DNA of 64,000 bases from Streptomyces sp. PsTaAH-137 (GCF_003259365.1 NZ_QLLY01000003.1:372001-436000); one strand, 5' to 3'; positions 24,938-34,867 are shown, counted from the stretch's first letter. A program made the numbers and translations. Notes: generated from the letters alone by a model not told the origin.

Positions 24938-27668
24938 GGTCAACGGGCGTACGCACGCGGAGGAACCGCGCCCCGGCCAGTGTCTGCGCACGTACTTGCG
25001 CGAGCGCGGCTGGTTCGGCGTGAAGAAGGGCTGCGACGCGGGCGACTGCGGCGCCTGCACCGTCCACGTCGACGGCGCCCCCGTGCACAGCTGCCTCTAT
25101 CCGGCCTTCCGCGCCGACGGCCGTACGGTCACCACGGTGGAGGGCCTGGCGGCGCCGGACGGCGAACTCCATCCCGTGCAGCGGAAGTTCCTCGACGCGC
25201 AGGGCTTCCAGTGCGGCTTCTGCACCGCGGGTTTCCTGATGACGACGGCGGCCCTGGACGAGGAGCAACTCACCGACCTGCCCAGGGCGTTCAAGGGAAA
25301 CCTGTGCCGCTGCACCGGCTACCGGGCCATCGAGGACGCGGTGCGCGGGGTGAAGCACGTCGAGGAGCCGTGCGCGGGCGAGGCGGTGGGCCGCAACCTG
25401 CCCGCGCCCGCGGGTCCGCAGGTCGTCACCGGCACCGCCCGCTACACCTTCGACCTGGACTTCTCCGGCGGCGGCCCCGGTCTGCTGCACATGAAGCTGC
25501 TGCGCTCCCCGCACGCCCACGCGCGGATCACCGCCATCGACACCGCCGCCGCGCTCCGCGTCCCCGGCGTCCACCTGGTCCTCACCCACCACGACGCCCC
25601 CGACCGGCACTTCTCCACCGCCCGCCACGAACACCCGGAGGAGGACCCGGCCGACACGCGCGTCCTGGACGACACAATGCGCCACATCGGGCAGCGGGTC
25701 GCCGCGGTCGTCGCCGACAGCGAGGCGGCCGCCGAGGAGGGCTGCCGGCGCATCGAGGTGACGTACGAGGTGCTGCCCGCCGTCCTCGACCCGGAGGAGG
25801 CGATGCGGCCGGGCGCCCCTAAGGTCCACGACAAGGACGCGGCCACCGCCCGTATCGCCCGCCCCCGCGCGAACGTGGTCGGTGAGGCGCACGGCGAGAC
25901 CGGCGACGTCGAGGCCGGGTTCGCGGCGGCCGACGCGGTGTACGAGGGCACCTACCGCACCCAGCGCGTCCAGCACGCCAGCCTGGAGACGCACGGCGCC
26001 GTCGCCTGGTTCGACGAGGACGACCGGCTGACCGTACGGACCAGCTCGCAGACCCCGTTCCTGACCCGCCGCGCCCTGTGCGACCTCTACGACCTGCCGC
26101 ACGAGAAGGTGCGGGTGGTCGCGGGCCGGGTCGGCGGCGGCTTCGGCGGCAAGCAGGAGATGCTGGTCGAGGACATCGTGGCGCTCGCCGTGCTCCGGCT
26201 GCGCCGCCCGGTGAAGCTGGAGTACACACGCGCCGAGCAGTTCTTCGGCGCCACGACCCGGCACCCCTTCACCATCGAGGTGAAGGCGGGCGCCCGCCGC
26301 GACGGCACGCTCACCGCGCTCCAGCTGCGCGTGGTGTCGAACACGGGGGCGTACGGGAATCACGGCCCGGCCGTGATGTTCCACAGCGTCGGCGAGTCCA
26401 TGGCGGTCTACCGCGCCCCGAACAAGAAGGTCGACGCCTACTCCGTCTACACGCACTGCGTCCCGGCCGGCGCCTTCCGCGGCTACGGCCTGGGCCAGGT
26501 GATGTTCGCCGTCGAGTCGGCCTTCGACGAACTGGCCCGGCGACTCGACCTGGATCCCCTGGAGTTCAAGGCCCGCAACGTCATCGGCGCGGACGAGCCG
26601 ATGGTCACCCCCGGCGGCCACGAGGAGGATCTGCACATCGCCAGTTACGGCCTCGACAGTTGCGTCGACATCGTGCGCCGGGCCCGCACCGAGGCCATGG
26701 ACGTCACCGCTCCCCCGGGCTGGCTGGTCGGCGAGGGCGCGGCACTCGCGATGATCGCGACCGGGCCGCCCGGCGGGCACATCGCCGACGCGGCCGCCAC
26801 GCTGCTCTCCGACGGCTCCTTCGATCTCGCGGTCGGCACCGCCGAGTTCGGCAACGGCACCACGACCGTGCACCGCCAGATCGCGGCCGGTGAGCTGGGC
26901 ACCACCGTCGACCGGATCACCGTCCGGCAGTCCGACACCGACGTGGTCCGCCACGACACCGGCGCCTTCGCCTCGACCGGCACCGTCGTCGCGGGCAAGG
27001 CCACCCTGCGCGCCGCCCGTGCCCTCGCCGACCTGCTCCTCGACTTCGCCGCCGCCCGGCTGCGGGTCCCGCGCGCCGACTGCCGGCTCACCGAGGAGGC
27101 GGTCCTGCACCCGGGCGGACGGCTCCCGCTCAAGGAGGTGTACGCGGCCGCGCGCGCCGTCGGTGTCGAGTGCACGGCCGACGGCCACTTCGGCGGCACC
27201 CCGCGCTCGGTCGCCTTCAACGCCCAGTGGTTCAAGCTCGCCGTCGACCCGGGCACCGGCGAGATCCGCATCCTGCGCAGCGTCCACGCGGCCGACGCCG
27301 GGCAGGTCATGAACCCGATGCAGTGCCGGGGCCAGATCGAGGGCGGGGTCGCCCAGGCGCTCGGCGCCACGCTCTTCGAGAACGTACGCCTCGACGCACG
27401 CGGCGCCGTCGACACCGCCGCCTTCCGCCGCTACCGGCTCCCCCAGTACGCCGACGTCCCGCGCACCGAGGTCCACTTCATCGGGACCACGGACACCATC
27501 GGCCCGCTCGGCGCCAAGTCGATGAGCGAGAGCCCCTTCAACCCGGTGGCCCCCGCCTTCGCCAACGCGCTGCGCGACGCGACCGGCATCCGCTTCACCG
27601 AGGTACCGCTGACCCGGGACCGGGTGTGGCGGGCGATGGCGGAGCACGGGGTGCCCGGTGCCGCCTAG
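24927..27668 (+). CDS. Xanthine dehydrogenase, fused [2Fe-2S] and molybdopterin subunit
   Basis: A 913-residue fusion. Residues 1-150 hold two [2Fe-2S] clusters: plant-ferredoxin type Cys36, Cys41, Cys44, Cys56, and helical type Cys96, Cys99, Cys127, Cys129 ([14 protein letters not shown]). From about residue 160 the molybdopterin domain follows, with GGGFGGKQE at about 405 and a late GAKSMSES segment placing the catalytic Glu near 868. Only the FAD domain is separate, encoded by the preceding gene. Purine hydroxylation (hypoxanthine/xanthine) is likely; another N-heterocycle is possible. Confidence 0.9.
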   Translation: MRLEVNGRTHAEEPRPGQCLRTYLRERGWFGVKKGCDAGDCGACTVHVDGAPVHSCLYPAFRADGRTVTTVEGLAAPDGELHPVQRKFLDAQGFQCGFCTAGFLMTTAALDEEQLTDLPRAFKGNLCRCTGYRAIEDAVRGVKHVEEPCAGEAVGRNLPAPAGPQVVTGTARYTFDLDFSGGGPGLLHMKLLRSPHAHARITAIDTAAALRVPGVHLVLTHHDAPDRHFSTARHEHPEEDPADTRVLDDTMRHIGQRVAAVVADSEAAAEEGCRRIEVTYEVLPAVLDPEEAMRPGAPKVHDKDAATARIARPRANVVGEAHGETGDVEAGFAAADAVYEGTYRTQRVQHASLETHGAVAWFDEDDRLTVRTSSQTPFLTRRALCDLYDLPHEKVRVVAGRVGGGFGGKQEMLVEDIVALAVLRLRRPVKLEYTRAEQFFGATTRHPFTIEVKAGARRDGTLTALQLRVVSNTGAYGNHGPAVMFHSVGESMAVYRAPNKKVDAYSVYTHCVPAGAFRGYGLGQVMFAVESAFDELARRLDLDPLEFKARNVIGADEPMVTPGGHEEDLHIASYGLDSCVDIVRRARTEAMDVTAPPGWLVGEGAALAMIATGPPGGHIADAAATLLSDGSFDLAVGTAEFGNGTTTVHRQIAAGELGTTVDRITVRQSDTDVVRHDTGAFASTGTVVAGKATLRAARALADLLLDFAAARLRVPRADCRLTEEAVLHPGGRLPLKEVYAAARAVGVECTADGHFGGTPRSVAFNAQWFKLAVDPGTGEIRILRSVHAADAGQVMNPMQCRGQIEGGVAQALGATLFENVRLDARGAVDTAAFRRYRLPQYADVPRTEVHFIGTTDTIGPLGAKSMSESPFNPVAPAFANALRDATGIRFTEVPLTRDRVWRAMAEHGVPGAA

Positions 27669-27687
27669 GACGGCCGGAGCCCGGTGG

Positions 27688-28170
27688 TCACGGCCACGAG
27701 TGGTAGCCGCCGTCGACACGGATGGCGGTGATCCCGCTGACGTAGCGGGCACCGCAGCGGTCCTGCGGCAGCACCAGCTGCGGTCCCGCGCGGTCCAATG
27801 GCGCGTCGTCGATGGTGGCCGCGAGCAGCACGGGGGCCCGGCCGAAGTCGGGGTCGATCTCGGCCCAGGACATCAGGCTGTAGTGGCCGTCGGTGCCGGT
27901 CACGGCGATGAGGAAGCGCAGCCGGTCCTTGCGCCGCGCGGGGTCGAAGCCGGGCCCGGCGGCGGTGAGCACGTCGAGCAGGAGCGGGCCGGTGAACCGG
28001 TGGTGCTGGATGCCGCTGGTGGCGCACTCGAAGGCGACCGTCGCCTCCTGCTGGGGCCAGCGCAGCAGATCGGCGACGGTCAGCCGGGACGGCCGGGCCA
28101 GATCACCGGCGAGAACCACTTCCGCCATCGGGGCGGCGGTCGTACGGGCAGCTGCGCGGATTCGGCTCAC
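27688..28170 (-). CDS. Small sulfite oxidase-like molybdopterin protein
   Basis: A 160-residue protein with an oxidoreductase molybdopterin-binding fold: LTVADLLRWPQQEATVAFECATSG with the candidate Mo-ligand Cys at about residue 49, then FTGPLLLDVLTAAGP, SWAEIDPDFG and a C-terminal GPQLVLPQDRCGARYVSGITAIRV. It is short for the family and contains a single domain. It is convergent with the dehydrogenase gene (20-base gap) and divergent from modA, so it belongs to the molybdenum block. Function unassigned. Confidence 0.75.
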   Translation of the reverse strand: MSRIRAAARTTAAPMAEVVLAGDLARPSRLTVADLLRWPQQEATVAFECATSGIQHHRFTGPLLLDVLTAAGPGFDPARRKDRLRFLIAVTGTDGHYSLMSWAEIDPDFGRAPVLLAATIDDAPLDRAGPQLVLPQDRCGARYVSGITAIRVDGGYHSWP

Positions 28171-28273
28171 GGGCTACCACCTCCCGGGGGACCGTACCCG
28201 GCAGGATCAGCTGCACAAACGCATATACCATCTGTCGAATCATCCAGTCTGGCTCATGCGATTCAACTATGCA

Positions 28274-28302
28274 CTTACACCTCGTATTTGCGGCAGTATG
28301 CT
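28274..28302 (+). promoter_or_regulatory. Candidate modA promoter
   Basis: CTTACA (28274-28279) and TATGCT (28297-28302) are separated by 17 bases, each matching 4 of 6 consensus positions. Transcription would start near 28309, giving a leader of about 50 bases before the AGGAG ribosome site at 28345-28349. The 188-base divergent region is A+T-richer than its surroundings. Confidence 0.4.
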
Positions 28303-28359
28303 CAGCGCGATGCCCGAGGAAGGGCAGAGCGAAGCAGAACGAACAGGAGTAGAACCGTG

Positions 28360-29190
28360 ATGACCCCTTCCGTGCGCCGGACCCGCCGCACCCACCGGAT
28401 ACTGCAGGTGACCGGGGCGAGCGCCGCCGCACTGCTGGCGGTGAGCGCGTGCTCCTCGTCCGACGACTCCTCCGGCTCGGACTCCTCGGCGTCCGCGTCG
28501 TCGAAGGACAAGATCTCGGGCACGGTCACCGTCTTCGCCGCGGCCTCGCTGAAGGAGAGCTTCACGACGCTGGGTGAGCAGTTCGAGAAGGCGCACCCCG
28601 GCACGAAGGTCACCTTCAGCTTCGGCGGCAGCGACTCGCTGGCCGCGAGCATCACGGGCGGCGCCCCGGCGGACGTGTTCGCCGCCGCCAGCCCCAAGAC
28701 GATGAAGATCGTGACGGACAAGGGCGACGCGGCCGGCACCCCATCGACCTTCGTCCGCAACCAGCTGGAGATCGCCACCCTGCCGGGCAACCCGGACAAG
28801 GTCGCCTCCCTGAAGGACCTGACGAACAAGGACCTGAAGGTCGTGCTGTGCGCGAAGGAGGTGCCGTGCGGCGCCGCCGCCGACAAGGCCCTCACCGCCA
28901 GCAAGCTGAAGCTCACCCCGGTCTCCTACGAGCAGGACGTGAAGGCCGCCCTGACGAAGGTGGAGCTGAAGGAGGCCGACGCGGCGGTCGTGTACAAGAC
29001 CGACGTGCACGCCGCGGGTGACAAGGTGGAGGGCGTGGAGTTCCCCGAGTCGACCGACGCCATCAACGACTACCCGATCGCGCAGCTGAAGGACTCGAAG
29101 AACAGCGCGGCCGCCAAGGCGTTCATCGCGCTGGTGCAGTCCGCAGAGGGCCAGAAGGTGCTGACCTCGGCCGGGTTCCTCAAGCCGTGA
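28360..29190 (+). CDS. modA: Molybdate ABC transporter substrate-binding lipoprotein
   Basis: A 276-residue ModA. The N-terminus has basic residues, a hydrophobic core and a lipobox ending ALLAVSAC (Cys32), then a Ser-rich linker typical of Streptomyces lipoproteins. The binding domain starts GTVTVFAAASLKESFTTLGEQFEKAHPGTKVTFSFGGSDSLAASI, the classical ModA beginning, with oxyanion-binding Ser residues. An in-frame GTG directly precedes the ATG, so the start may be 28357. The stop overlaps the modB GTG by 3 bases. Confidence 0.93.
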   Translation: MTPSVRRTRRTHRILQVTGASAAALLAVSACSSSDDSSGSDSSASASSKDKISGTVTVFAAASLKESFTTLGEQFEKAHPGTKVTFSFGGSDSLAASITGGAPADVFAAASPKTMKIVTDKGDAAGTPSTFVRNQLEIATLPGNPDKVASLKDLTNKDLKVVLCAKEVPCGAAADKALTASKLKLTPVSYEQDVKAALTKVELKEADAAVVYKTDVHAAGDKVEGVEFPESTDAINDYPIAQLKDSKNSAAAKAFIALVQSAEGQKVLTSAGFLKP

Positions 29191-30047
29191 CCCCGCTGGA
29201 CGACCCCGGCGCCGCGGTCCACCCCCGTACGGGTGGGCCGCGGCGCCGGCGCGCGGGCGGGCGGAACTTCCGGGGCGCGCCGCTGCCGCTCCTGGTGCCC
29301 GCGCTGATCGGCCTGGCCTTCCTGGTCCTGCCGCTGATCGCCCTGCTCGTGCGGACCCCGTGGTCCGAGCTGCCGTCCCAGCTGACCAGCGCGTCCGTGT
29401 GGCAGGCGCTGCGCCTGTCGCTGCTGTGCGCGACCGCCGCGACCCTCGTCAGCCTGGTGATCGGCGTACCGCTGGCCTGGCTGCTGGCCCGCGTCGAGTT
29501 CCCGGGGCGCGGTGTCGTACGGGCTCTGGTGACGCTGCCACTGGTGCTCCCACCGGTGGTCGGCGGTGTGGCCCTGCTCTCCGCCCTCGGGCGCAACGGC
29601 GTGGTGGGCCAGTGGCTCGACTCGTGGTTCGGGATCACCCTGCCGTTCACCACCGCCGGGGTCGTGGTCGCCGAGGCGTTCGTCGCCATGCCGTTCCTGG
29701 TGATCAGCGTGGAGGGCACGCTGCGCGCCGCCGACCCGCGCTTCGAGGAGGCCGCCACCACGCTGGGCGCCTCCCGCTTCACCGCGTTCCGCCGGGTCAC
29801 CCTGCCGCTGATCGCGCCGGGCATCGCGGCGGGCGCGGTGCTCGCCTGGGCGCGGGCGCTCGGCGAGTTCGGGGCGACGATCACCTTCGCGGGCAACTTC
29901 CCCGGCCGTACCCAGACCATGCCCCTCGCCGTCTACCTCGCCCTGCAGAGCGACCCGGAGGCGGCGATCGCCCTCAGCCTGGTGCTGCTCGCCGTCTCGG
30001 TCGCCGTGCTCGCGGGGCTGCGCGACCGTTGGATGACCGCCTCATGA
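29187..30047 (+). CDS. modB: Molybdate ABC transporter permease
   Basis: A 286-residue ModB with an Arg-rich cytosolic N-terminus and about six membrane segments. The ABC-permease EAA loop is EEAATTLGASRFTAFRRVTLPLIAPGIAAG, followed by LGEFGATITFAGNFPG, the region typical of molybdate and sulfate permeases. The GTG start and modC ATG overlap neighbouring stops, giving a tight modABC operon. Confidence 0.93.
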   Translation: MTPLDDPGAAVHPRTGGPRRRRAGGRNFRGAPLPLLVPALIGLAFLVLPLIALLVRTPWSELPSQLTSASVWQALRLSLLCATAATLVSLVIGVPLAWLLARVEFPGRGVVRALVTLPLVLPPVVGGVALLSALGRNGVVGQWLDSWFGITLPFTTAGVVVAEAFVAMPFLVISVEGTLRAADPRFEEAATTLGASRFTAFRRVTLPLIAPGIAAGAVLAWARALGEFGATITFAGNFPGRTQTMPLAVYLALQSDPEAAIALSLVLLAVSVAVLAGLRDRWMTAS

Positions 30048-31129
30048 CCGACACCGCCCCCACCGTGCTGGAGAAGCGGGACCCCTCCGCCGACGGTCTC
30101 GACGCCCGTCTGGTCGTCGAGCGGCCGTCCTTCCGCCTCGACGTGACGCTGACGGCCGCCCCCGGCGACGTCGTCGCGCTGCTCGGTCCCAACGGCGCGG
30201 GGAAGACGACGGCGCTGCGCGCGCTGGCCGGTCTCGTCCCGCTGAGCGAGGGCCATCTGCGGCTGGACGGCGCGGAGCTGGAGCGCATCCCGCCGGAGCG
30301 GCGCCCGGTCGGCGTCGTCTTCCAGGACTATCTGCTCTTCCCGCACCTGACGGCGCTGGACAACGTCGCCTTCGGCCCGCGCTGCCACGGCGTGTCCAAG
30401 GCCGAGGCGCGGGCGCAGGCCGCGCGGTGGCTGGAGCGCATGGGCCTGGCCGGGCACGCGGGCGCGAAGCCCCGGCGGCTCTCCGGCGGCCAGGCCCAGC
30501 GCGTCGCCCTCGCCCGCGCCCTGGCCACCCACCCCCGGTTGCTCCTCCTCGACGAGCCGCTGGCCGCGCTCGACGCCCGGACCCGCCTGGAGGTCCGCGC
30601 CCAGCTCCGGCGCCATCTGGCCGACTTCGAGGCGGTGGCGGTCCTCGTGACGCACGATCCGCTCGACGCCATGGTCCTGGCCGACCGCCTGGTCGTCATC
30701 GAGGACGGCCAGGTCGTGCAGGAGGGCACTCCGGGGCACATCGCGCGTCATCCGCGTACGGACTACATCGCCCACCTCATCGGCCTGAACCTGTACCAGG
30801 GACAGGCGGAAGGGCACACCGTACGGCTGTCGGCCGGGCCCGAGATCACCACGACCGAGGAGCTGACGGGCCCGGTCTTCGTGACGTTCCCGCCGACCGC
30901 GGTGACCCTGTACCGCGACCGCCCCGCCGGCACCAGCGCCCGTAACCTCTGGGAGTGCGAGGTCGCGGGCATGGAGACCCACGGCGACCAGATCCGCGCC
31001 GACCTCACCGGCGAAATCTCCCTGGCCGCCGGCCTGACGACCGTCGCCGCCGCCGAGCTCGGGCTGCACCCGGGCGCGCGGGTCTGGGCCACGGTGAAGG
31101 CCGCGCAGACGCACGCCTATCCCGCCTGA
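30044..31129 (+). CDS. modC: Molybdate ABC transporter ATPase
   Basis: A 361-residue ATPase. Walker A GPNGAGKTT (residues 48-56), Q-loop FQDYLLFPHLT, signature LSGGQAQR, Walker B LLLLDEPLAALD and the switch His in VTHDPLDA are complete. The C-terminal region from about residue 245 contains a TOBE-like molybdate-sensing domain ending VWATVKAAQTHAY. It energises ModB. Confidence 0.93.
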   Translation: MTDTAPTVLEKRDPSADGLDARLVVERPSFRLDVTLTAAPGDVVALLGPNGAGKTTALRALAGLVPLSEGHLRLDGAELERIPPERRPVGVVFQDYLLFPHLTALDNVAFGPRCHGVSKAEARAQAARWLERMGLAGHAGAKPRRLSGGQAQRVALARALATHPRLLLLDEPLAALDARTRLEVRAQLRRHLADFEAVAVLVTHDPLDAMVLADRLVVIEDGQVVQEGTPGHIARHPRTDYIAHLIGLNLYQGQAEGHTVRLSAGPEITTTEELTGPVFVTFPPTAVTLYRDRPAGTSARNLWECEVAGMETHGDQIRADLTGEISLAAGLTTVAAAELGLHPGARVWATVKAAQTHAYPA

Positions 31130-31292
31130 CGGGTGAGTCGCGGGGCGCCCCGAGCCGGAGTTGCGACCCGGGGCGCCGCCGGTCCCTGGCACCTGCGAGC
31201 GCCTCCGAACAACGGCTCCCCGTCCTCGTTACGGTGGCCGCAGCGTGGCCGATCCCGGCCCGTCACCGCACATCTCTGTGAGGCGTTTCCGC

Positions 31293-31712
31293 ATGTCCCT
31301 GAGCATCCGCAACCAGATCCCGGGCACCGTCACGGCGGTCACCACCGGCGAGGCCATGGCCACCGTCAAGGTCCGGCTCGACGGCGGCCGGCACCTCACC
31401 TCCGCCATCACCGTCGACGCCGTCAAGGAACTCGGCCTCGCCGAGGGCACCCGGGTGAGCGCCCTGGTGAAGTCGACGGAGGTCTCGCTCGCCACGGGTG
31501 CGGTGGAGGGCCTGTCGATCCGCAACCGACTGCCCGGCACGGTCCGGGACATCGTCACCGGAGCCGCGATGGCCACCGTCAAGGTCACCGTCGAGGGCGG
31601 CGAGCTGACGGCCGCGATCACCAAGGACGCCGTCACCGACCTCGCCCTGACGGTCGGCTCCTCCGTGACGGCCCTGATCAAGTCCACCGAGGTCTCCCTC
31701 ACCACCGTCTGA
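31293..31712 (+). CDS. Di-Mop molybdate-binding protein (molbindin)
   Basis: A 139-residue protein made of two tandem Mop domains of about 67 residues: SIRNQIPGTVTAVTTGEAMATVKV and SIRNRLPGTVRDIVTGAAMATVKV start the repeats, and each ends VSALVKSTEVSL or VTALIKSTEVSL. Such molbindins bind and store molybdate in the cytosol. It follows modC by 163 bases, which include GC-rich dyads but no clear terminator. The ribosome site is weak (AGG about 10 bases before ATG). Confidence 0.9.
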   Translation: MSLSIRNQIPGTVTAVTTGEAMATVKVRLDGGRHLTSAITVDAVKELGLAEGTRVSALVKSTEVSLATGAVEGLSIRNRLPGTVRDIVTGAAMATVKVTVEGGELTAAITKDAVTDLALTVGSSVTALIKSTEVSLTTV

Positions 31713-31887
31713 CCGGCCCGTACGACTCCTGCGTCGTGCTCCGCCACCTCGGGTGCGGGCGAGCGGCGGCCCGTGCCGTAGGCGCTGCCGACGGCTGTCG
31801 CCCGCCCCCGGTCCGGAGGCAGGATGTCCCCTGCGCCCGGCGGGTTCGCAGGGGCGCCGGCCGCGTCAGGACTGGAAGAGGAGCCGC

Positions 31888-32769
31888 ATGTCCCAGCCCA
31901 CTCCCGTGCTCTCAGGATTCGCCTTCACCGAGTCGCCGCGCTGGCGCGAGGACCGGCTGTGGTTCTCGGACTTTTATCAGGACCGGGTGTTCTCGGCCGC
32001 CGAGGACGGCTCGGACATACGTGTGGAGGCCGTCGTGCCCCAGCAGCCCTCGGGGCTGGGCTGGTTGCCCGACGGCCGGTTGCTGATCGTGTCCATGCGC
32101 GACGCGAAGATCCTGCGCCGGGAGCCGGACGGTGAGCTGTCGGTGCACGCCGACCTCGGCGGCCGGATGACCGGTCACGCCAACGACATGGTGGTCGACG
32201 CCGACGGCCGGGCCTGGGTGGGGAGTTTCGGGTTCGACCTGATGGGCGGCGCGCCGCTCGCCCCCGCCGCCCTCTACCGCGTGGACCCGGACGGCAGCGT
32301 CACCGAGGCCGCGAGCGACCTGTGGTTCCCCAACGGCATGGCGATCACCCCGGACCGGGTGCTGCTGGTGGCCGAGACGTTCGGCAACCGGGTCACCGCC
32401 TTCGACATCGGCACGGACGGCGAGCTCGGAAACCGGCACGTCTGGGCGGAGTTCGGGGACGTGCCGACCGAGCGCGAGTTCGCCGGGGTGGTGCCGCAGC
32501 TCGTCGTCAGCGGCGACGGGGTGTGCCTGGACGCCGAGGGCGGGCTGTGGATCGCGGACGCCACCGGGGCGCGGCTGCTGCGGGTGGCCGAGGGCGGGAC
32601 GATCACGGAGGAGATCCGGCCCGGCACCAACGTGTACGCGTGCGCGCTGGGCGGCGCGCAGGGCACCACCCTGTTCGCCTGCGCGGCCCCGGACTTCTTC
32701 GAGGAGGCCCGGCGGCCCGTCCGCGAGGCGACGATCCTGGCGCTGCCGGTGAAGGCGCCGGGCGTCTGA
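31888..32769 (+). CDS. SMP-30/gluconolactonase-family protein
   Basis: A 293-residue six-bladed beta-propeller of the SMP-30/gluconolactonase/LRE family. Characteristic pieces are FTESPRWREDRLWFSDFY with the first metal Glu, HANDMVVDADGRAWVGSFGF, WFPNGMAITPD with the central Asn, and DGVCLDAEGGLWIADATG with the catalytic-site Asp. It probably hydrolyses a lactone with a divalent metal. AGAGGAG lies 6 to 12 bases before the ATG. The stop codon lies inside a 20-bp tandem duplication shared with the next intergenic gap. Confidence 0.88.
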   Translation: MSQPTPVLSGFAFTESPRWREDRLWFSDFYQDRVFSAAEDGSDIRVEAVVPQQPSGLGWLPDGRLLIVSMRDAKILRREPDGELSVHADLGGRMTGHANDMVVDADGRAWVGSFGFDLMGGAPLAPAALYRVDPDGSVTEAASDLWFPNGMAITPDRVLLVAETFGNRVTAFDIGTDGELGNRHVWAEFGDVPTEREFAGVVPQLVVSGDGVCLDAEGGLWIADATGARLLRVAEGGTITEEIRPGTNVYACALGGAQGTTLFACAAPDFFEEARRPVREATILALPVKAPGV

Positions 32770-32804
32770 ACCACGTACGTACGATCTGAACCACGTACGT
32801 ACGA
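32765..32804 (+). repeat. Perfect 20-bp tandem duplication
   Basis: TCTGAACCACGTACGTACGA occurs twice back to back (32765-32784 and 32785-32804). The first copy contains the stop codon of the SMP-30 gene, and each copy carries the alternating palindrome ACGTACGT. The second copy ends 11 bases before the next start codon. Confidence 0.9.
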
Positions 32805-32815
32805 AGGGACGGACG

Positions 32816-33325
32816 ATGCCCCGGTGGGGAACGACGGCCGTGCTGGCGCTGGTGCCGCAGGCCGATCCGCTGCTGACGCTGGCCGCCGAGGTGGACCCGA
32901 GTGTGGTGCGGCCCGGCGTGCCGGCGCACGCCGCGCTGCTCTACCCGTGGCTGCCCGCCGACCGGGTCGACGACCGCGCGCTGGAGCGGTTGCGGGCCGC
33001 GCTGCCGGCCGGCCCTGTCCGGCTCCGGCTCGCCGAGGTGGAGCGGCACGACGGTTTCGTGGCGGTCGCGGTCCCCGAACTGCGGGAGGCCGCCACGGCC
33101 GTGCGGTCGGCGTTTCCGGAACACGCCCCGTACGGCGGCCGGTTCGGCCCGAACCCGCCGGTGCACGTCACGGTGGCCCTGGACGCGGAGGCGCCGGTCG
33201 CGGCGACCGTCGCCGACCGCGCCCGCGCGCTGCTGCCGATCACGGCGGAGCTGACCGCGCTGCACGTGGTCGCCCTGACGCCCGCGGGCTGGACGGAATT
33301 GACGGCGTTGCCGTTCGGTAGGTGA
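32816..33325 (+). CDS. 2'-5' RNA ligase superfamily protein
   Basis: A 169-residue 2H phosphoesterase-type protein. The second HxT motif is intact (HVTV, His117), but the first reads HAAL (His38), so its Thr is missing; this is frequent in actinobacterial members with a PAHAALLYP-type sequence. The family acts on cyclic or 2'-5' phosphodiesters in RNA or nucleotides; the activity of this subgroup is unknown. The ATG follows AAGGGACGG, a ribosome site adjoining the tandem duplication. Confidence 0.78.
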   Translation: MPRWGTTAVLALVPQADPLLTLAAEVDPSVVRPGVPAHAALLYPWLPADRVDDRALERLRAALPAGPVRLRLAEVERHDGFVAVAVPELREAATAVRSAFPEHAPYGGRFGPNPPVHVTVALDAEAPVAATVADRARALLPITAELTALHVVALTPAGWTELTALPFGR

Positions 33326-33457
33326 GGCAGATTTCTCTGTAGCAATTCTCTCCGTTCCCTGTGACATAACGAAGACCTGGCAGCGGACCGCCTGTGACTC
33401 GGTGCGGGATACAAATATTCCCGAACGCACACACCGAGCACCTTCTGGGGGAACACC

Positions 33458-34102
33458 GTGAAGTCCATCCGCATCGCCGCTCTCGCCGCCGTCACCGCCG
33501 CCGCCGCGTTCTCGCTCACCGCCTGCGGGGGCGACGACTCCGGGACGAACGCGTCGGCCAAGGACTCCTCGTCGTCGTCCTCGTCCACCGGTTCGTCCTC
33601 GTCCTCGAACAGCGACTCGCAGTCCGGCGGCTCCACGTCGAGCTCCGGCAAGGGCATCGGGACCATCACGAAGGATGCGACGCAGACCAGCGGCAAGGTC
33701 ACGTTCTGCAAGACGGAGGACCTGGCCATCGACGCCGTTGACGCCTCGCCCGACACGACCGAGGGCCGGATCAACATCACCATGGTCAACCGGGGTGCGG
33801 CCACCTGCTCCGCCACAGGCTTCGCGGGCGTCGACATCAAGGACGCCGACCACACCTCGAACCCCATCGAGCGGGGCTCCGCCCAGCCGCGCGTCACCAC
33901 CCTGAAGCCCGGCGACGCCGCCGTCTTCGACCTGGCCTACACGATCGACAACAGCGGCGACAGCCTCTCGAACCCGACCGACATCATCGTGACGCCCCCG
34001 AACGAGACCCACTCCGTGACCCTGAAGTGGCCCGCGGGCGCCCCCGGTATCAACGGCGCCTACACGGACGTACAGGTCTACCCCACGCACACCACGAGCT
34101 GA
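33458..34102 (+). CDS. Secreted DUF4232-type lipoprotein
   Basis: A 214-residue protein with a lipoprotein signal (AAAAFSLTACGG, lipid Cys at about residue 23), a Ser/Gly/Asp linker of about 40 residues, and a domain with TFCKTEDLAIDA, NITMVNRGAATCSATGFAGVDIKD and LKPGDAAVFDLAY that fits DUF4232, an Ig-like extracellular domain with two conserved Cys. It is probably anchored on the outer membrane face. The GTG start is preceded by GGGGGA. Function unknown. Confidence 0.82.
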   Translation: MKSIRIAALAAVTAAAAFSLTACGGDDSGTNASAKDSSSSSSSTGSSSSSNSDSQSGGSTSSSGKGIGTITKDATQTSGKVTFCKTEDLAIDAVDASPDTTEGRINITMVNRGAATCSATGFAGVDIKDADHTSNPIERGSAQPRVTTLKPGDAAVFDLAYTIDNSGDSLSNPTDIIVTPPNETHSVTLKWPAGAPGINGAYTDVQVYPTHTTS

Positions 34103-34144
34103 CGCCCGCGCGCCGAGCCCGCAACGGAGCGGGTCCCGACTCCC

Positions 34145-34867
34145 TCAGGCGACGTCCGCCGTCACGCGGGGCTCGTTCGCCGGGTGGGTGAGGCGGATGA
34201 CCAGGGCCGCGATGAGTCCGCCGACCAGCGGCGCCACGATGAACAGCCACAGCTGCGACAGGGCCTGGCCGCCCGCGAAGATCGCCGGGCCGAGCGAGCG
34301 CGCCGGGTTCACGGAGGTGCCGGTCAGCGGGATGCCGACGATGTGGATGACGCCGAGCGCGAGACCGATCGGCAGCCCGTCGAACCCGACCACCGCGACC
34401 CTGCTGGTCACGGCGAGGACGACGTAGGCGAGGAGGAAGGTCAGGACGGTCTCGGCGAGGAACGCGCCGCCCCCGCTCAGACCGACGTCGGAGCGGCTGC
34501 CGTAACCGTTCGAGCCGAAGGCACCACTGGTCTCCAGACCCGGGATCGACTGGACGAGCCAGTAGAGCAGCGCCGCACCGGCGATCGCGCCCGCGAACTG
34601 GGCGACCCAGTACAGCACCGCCCGCCGCACATTGATCCGGCCCGCCGCGAGCATCGCGAGCGTCACCGCCGGATTGACGTGGCAGCCCGAGATCGGCCCG
34701 ATGGCGTAGGCCAGGGCGAGCAGGGTGAACCCGAAGGCGAGGGCGACGCCCAGCGCGCCCATGAACTTCAGGCCGATGACGGCCGAGCCGACAGCGAAGA
34801 ACACCAGCAAAAGGGTGCCGAGGAATTCGGCGACGACAGCACGTTGCTCGGATCGCTCCATGACCAC
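34145..34867 (-). CDS. Aquaporin-family channel (MIP)
   Basis: A 240-residue channel with six membrane segments and both pore-helix motifs, HVNPAVTLA and SVNPARSLGPA. It resembles AqpZ-like water channels, although the glycine-rich extracellular loop (GSNGYGSRSDVGLSGGG) is long. GTG at 34867 is preferred because GGGAGG lies about 6 bases before it; an ATG two codons later is possible. Confidence 0.9.
   Translation of the reverse strand: MVMERSEQRAVVAEFLGTLLLVFFAVGSAVIGLKFMGALGVALAFGFTLLALAYAIGPISGCHVNPAVTLAMLAAGRINVRRAVLYWVAQFAGAIAGAALLYWLVQSIPGLETSGAFGSNGYGSRSDVGLSGGGAFLAETVLTFLLAYVVLAVTSRVAVVGFDGLPIGLALGVIHIVGIPLTGTSVNPARSLGPAIFAGGQALSQLWLFIVAPLVGGLIAALVIRLTHPANEPRVTADVA

Noticed and set aside
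31131..31192. GC-rich dyads between modC and the di-Mop gene as a terminator.
   Set aside because: The main dyad GGGGCGCCCC is self-complementary with no loop, and longer pairings are weak; no U-run follows.
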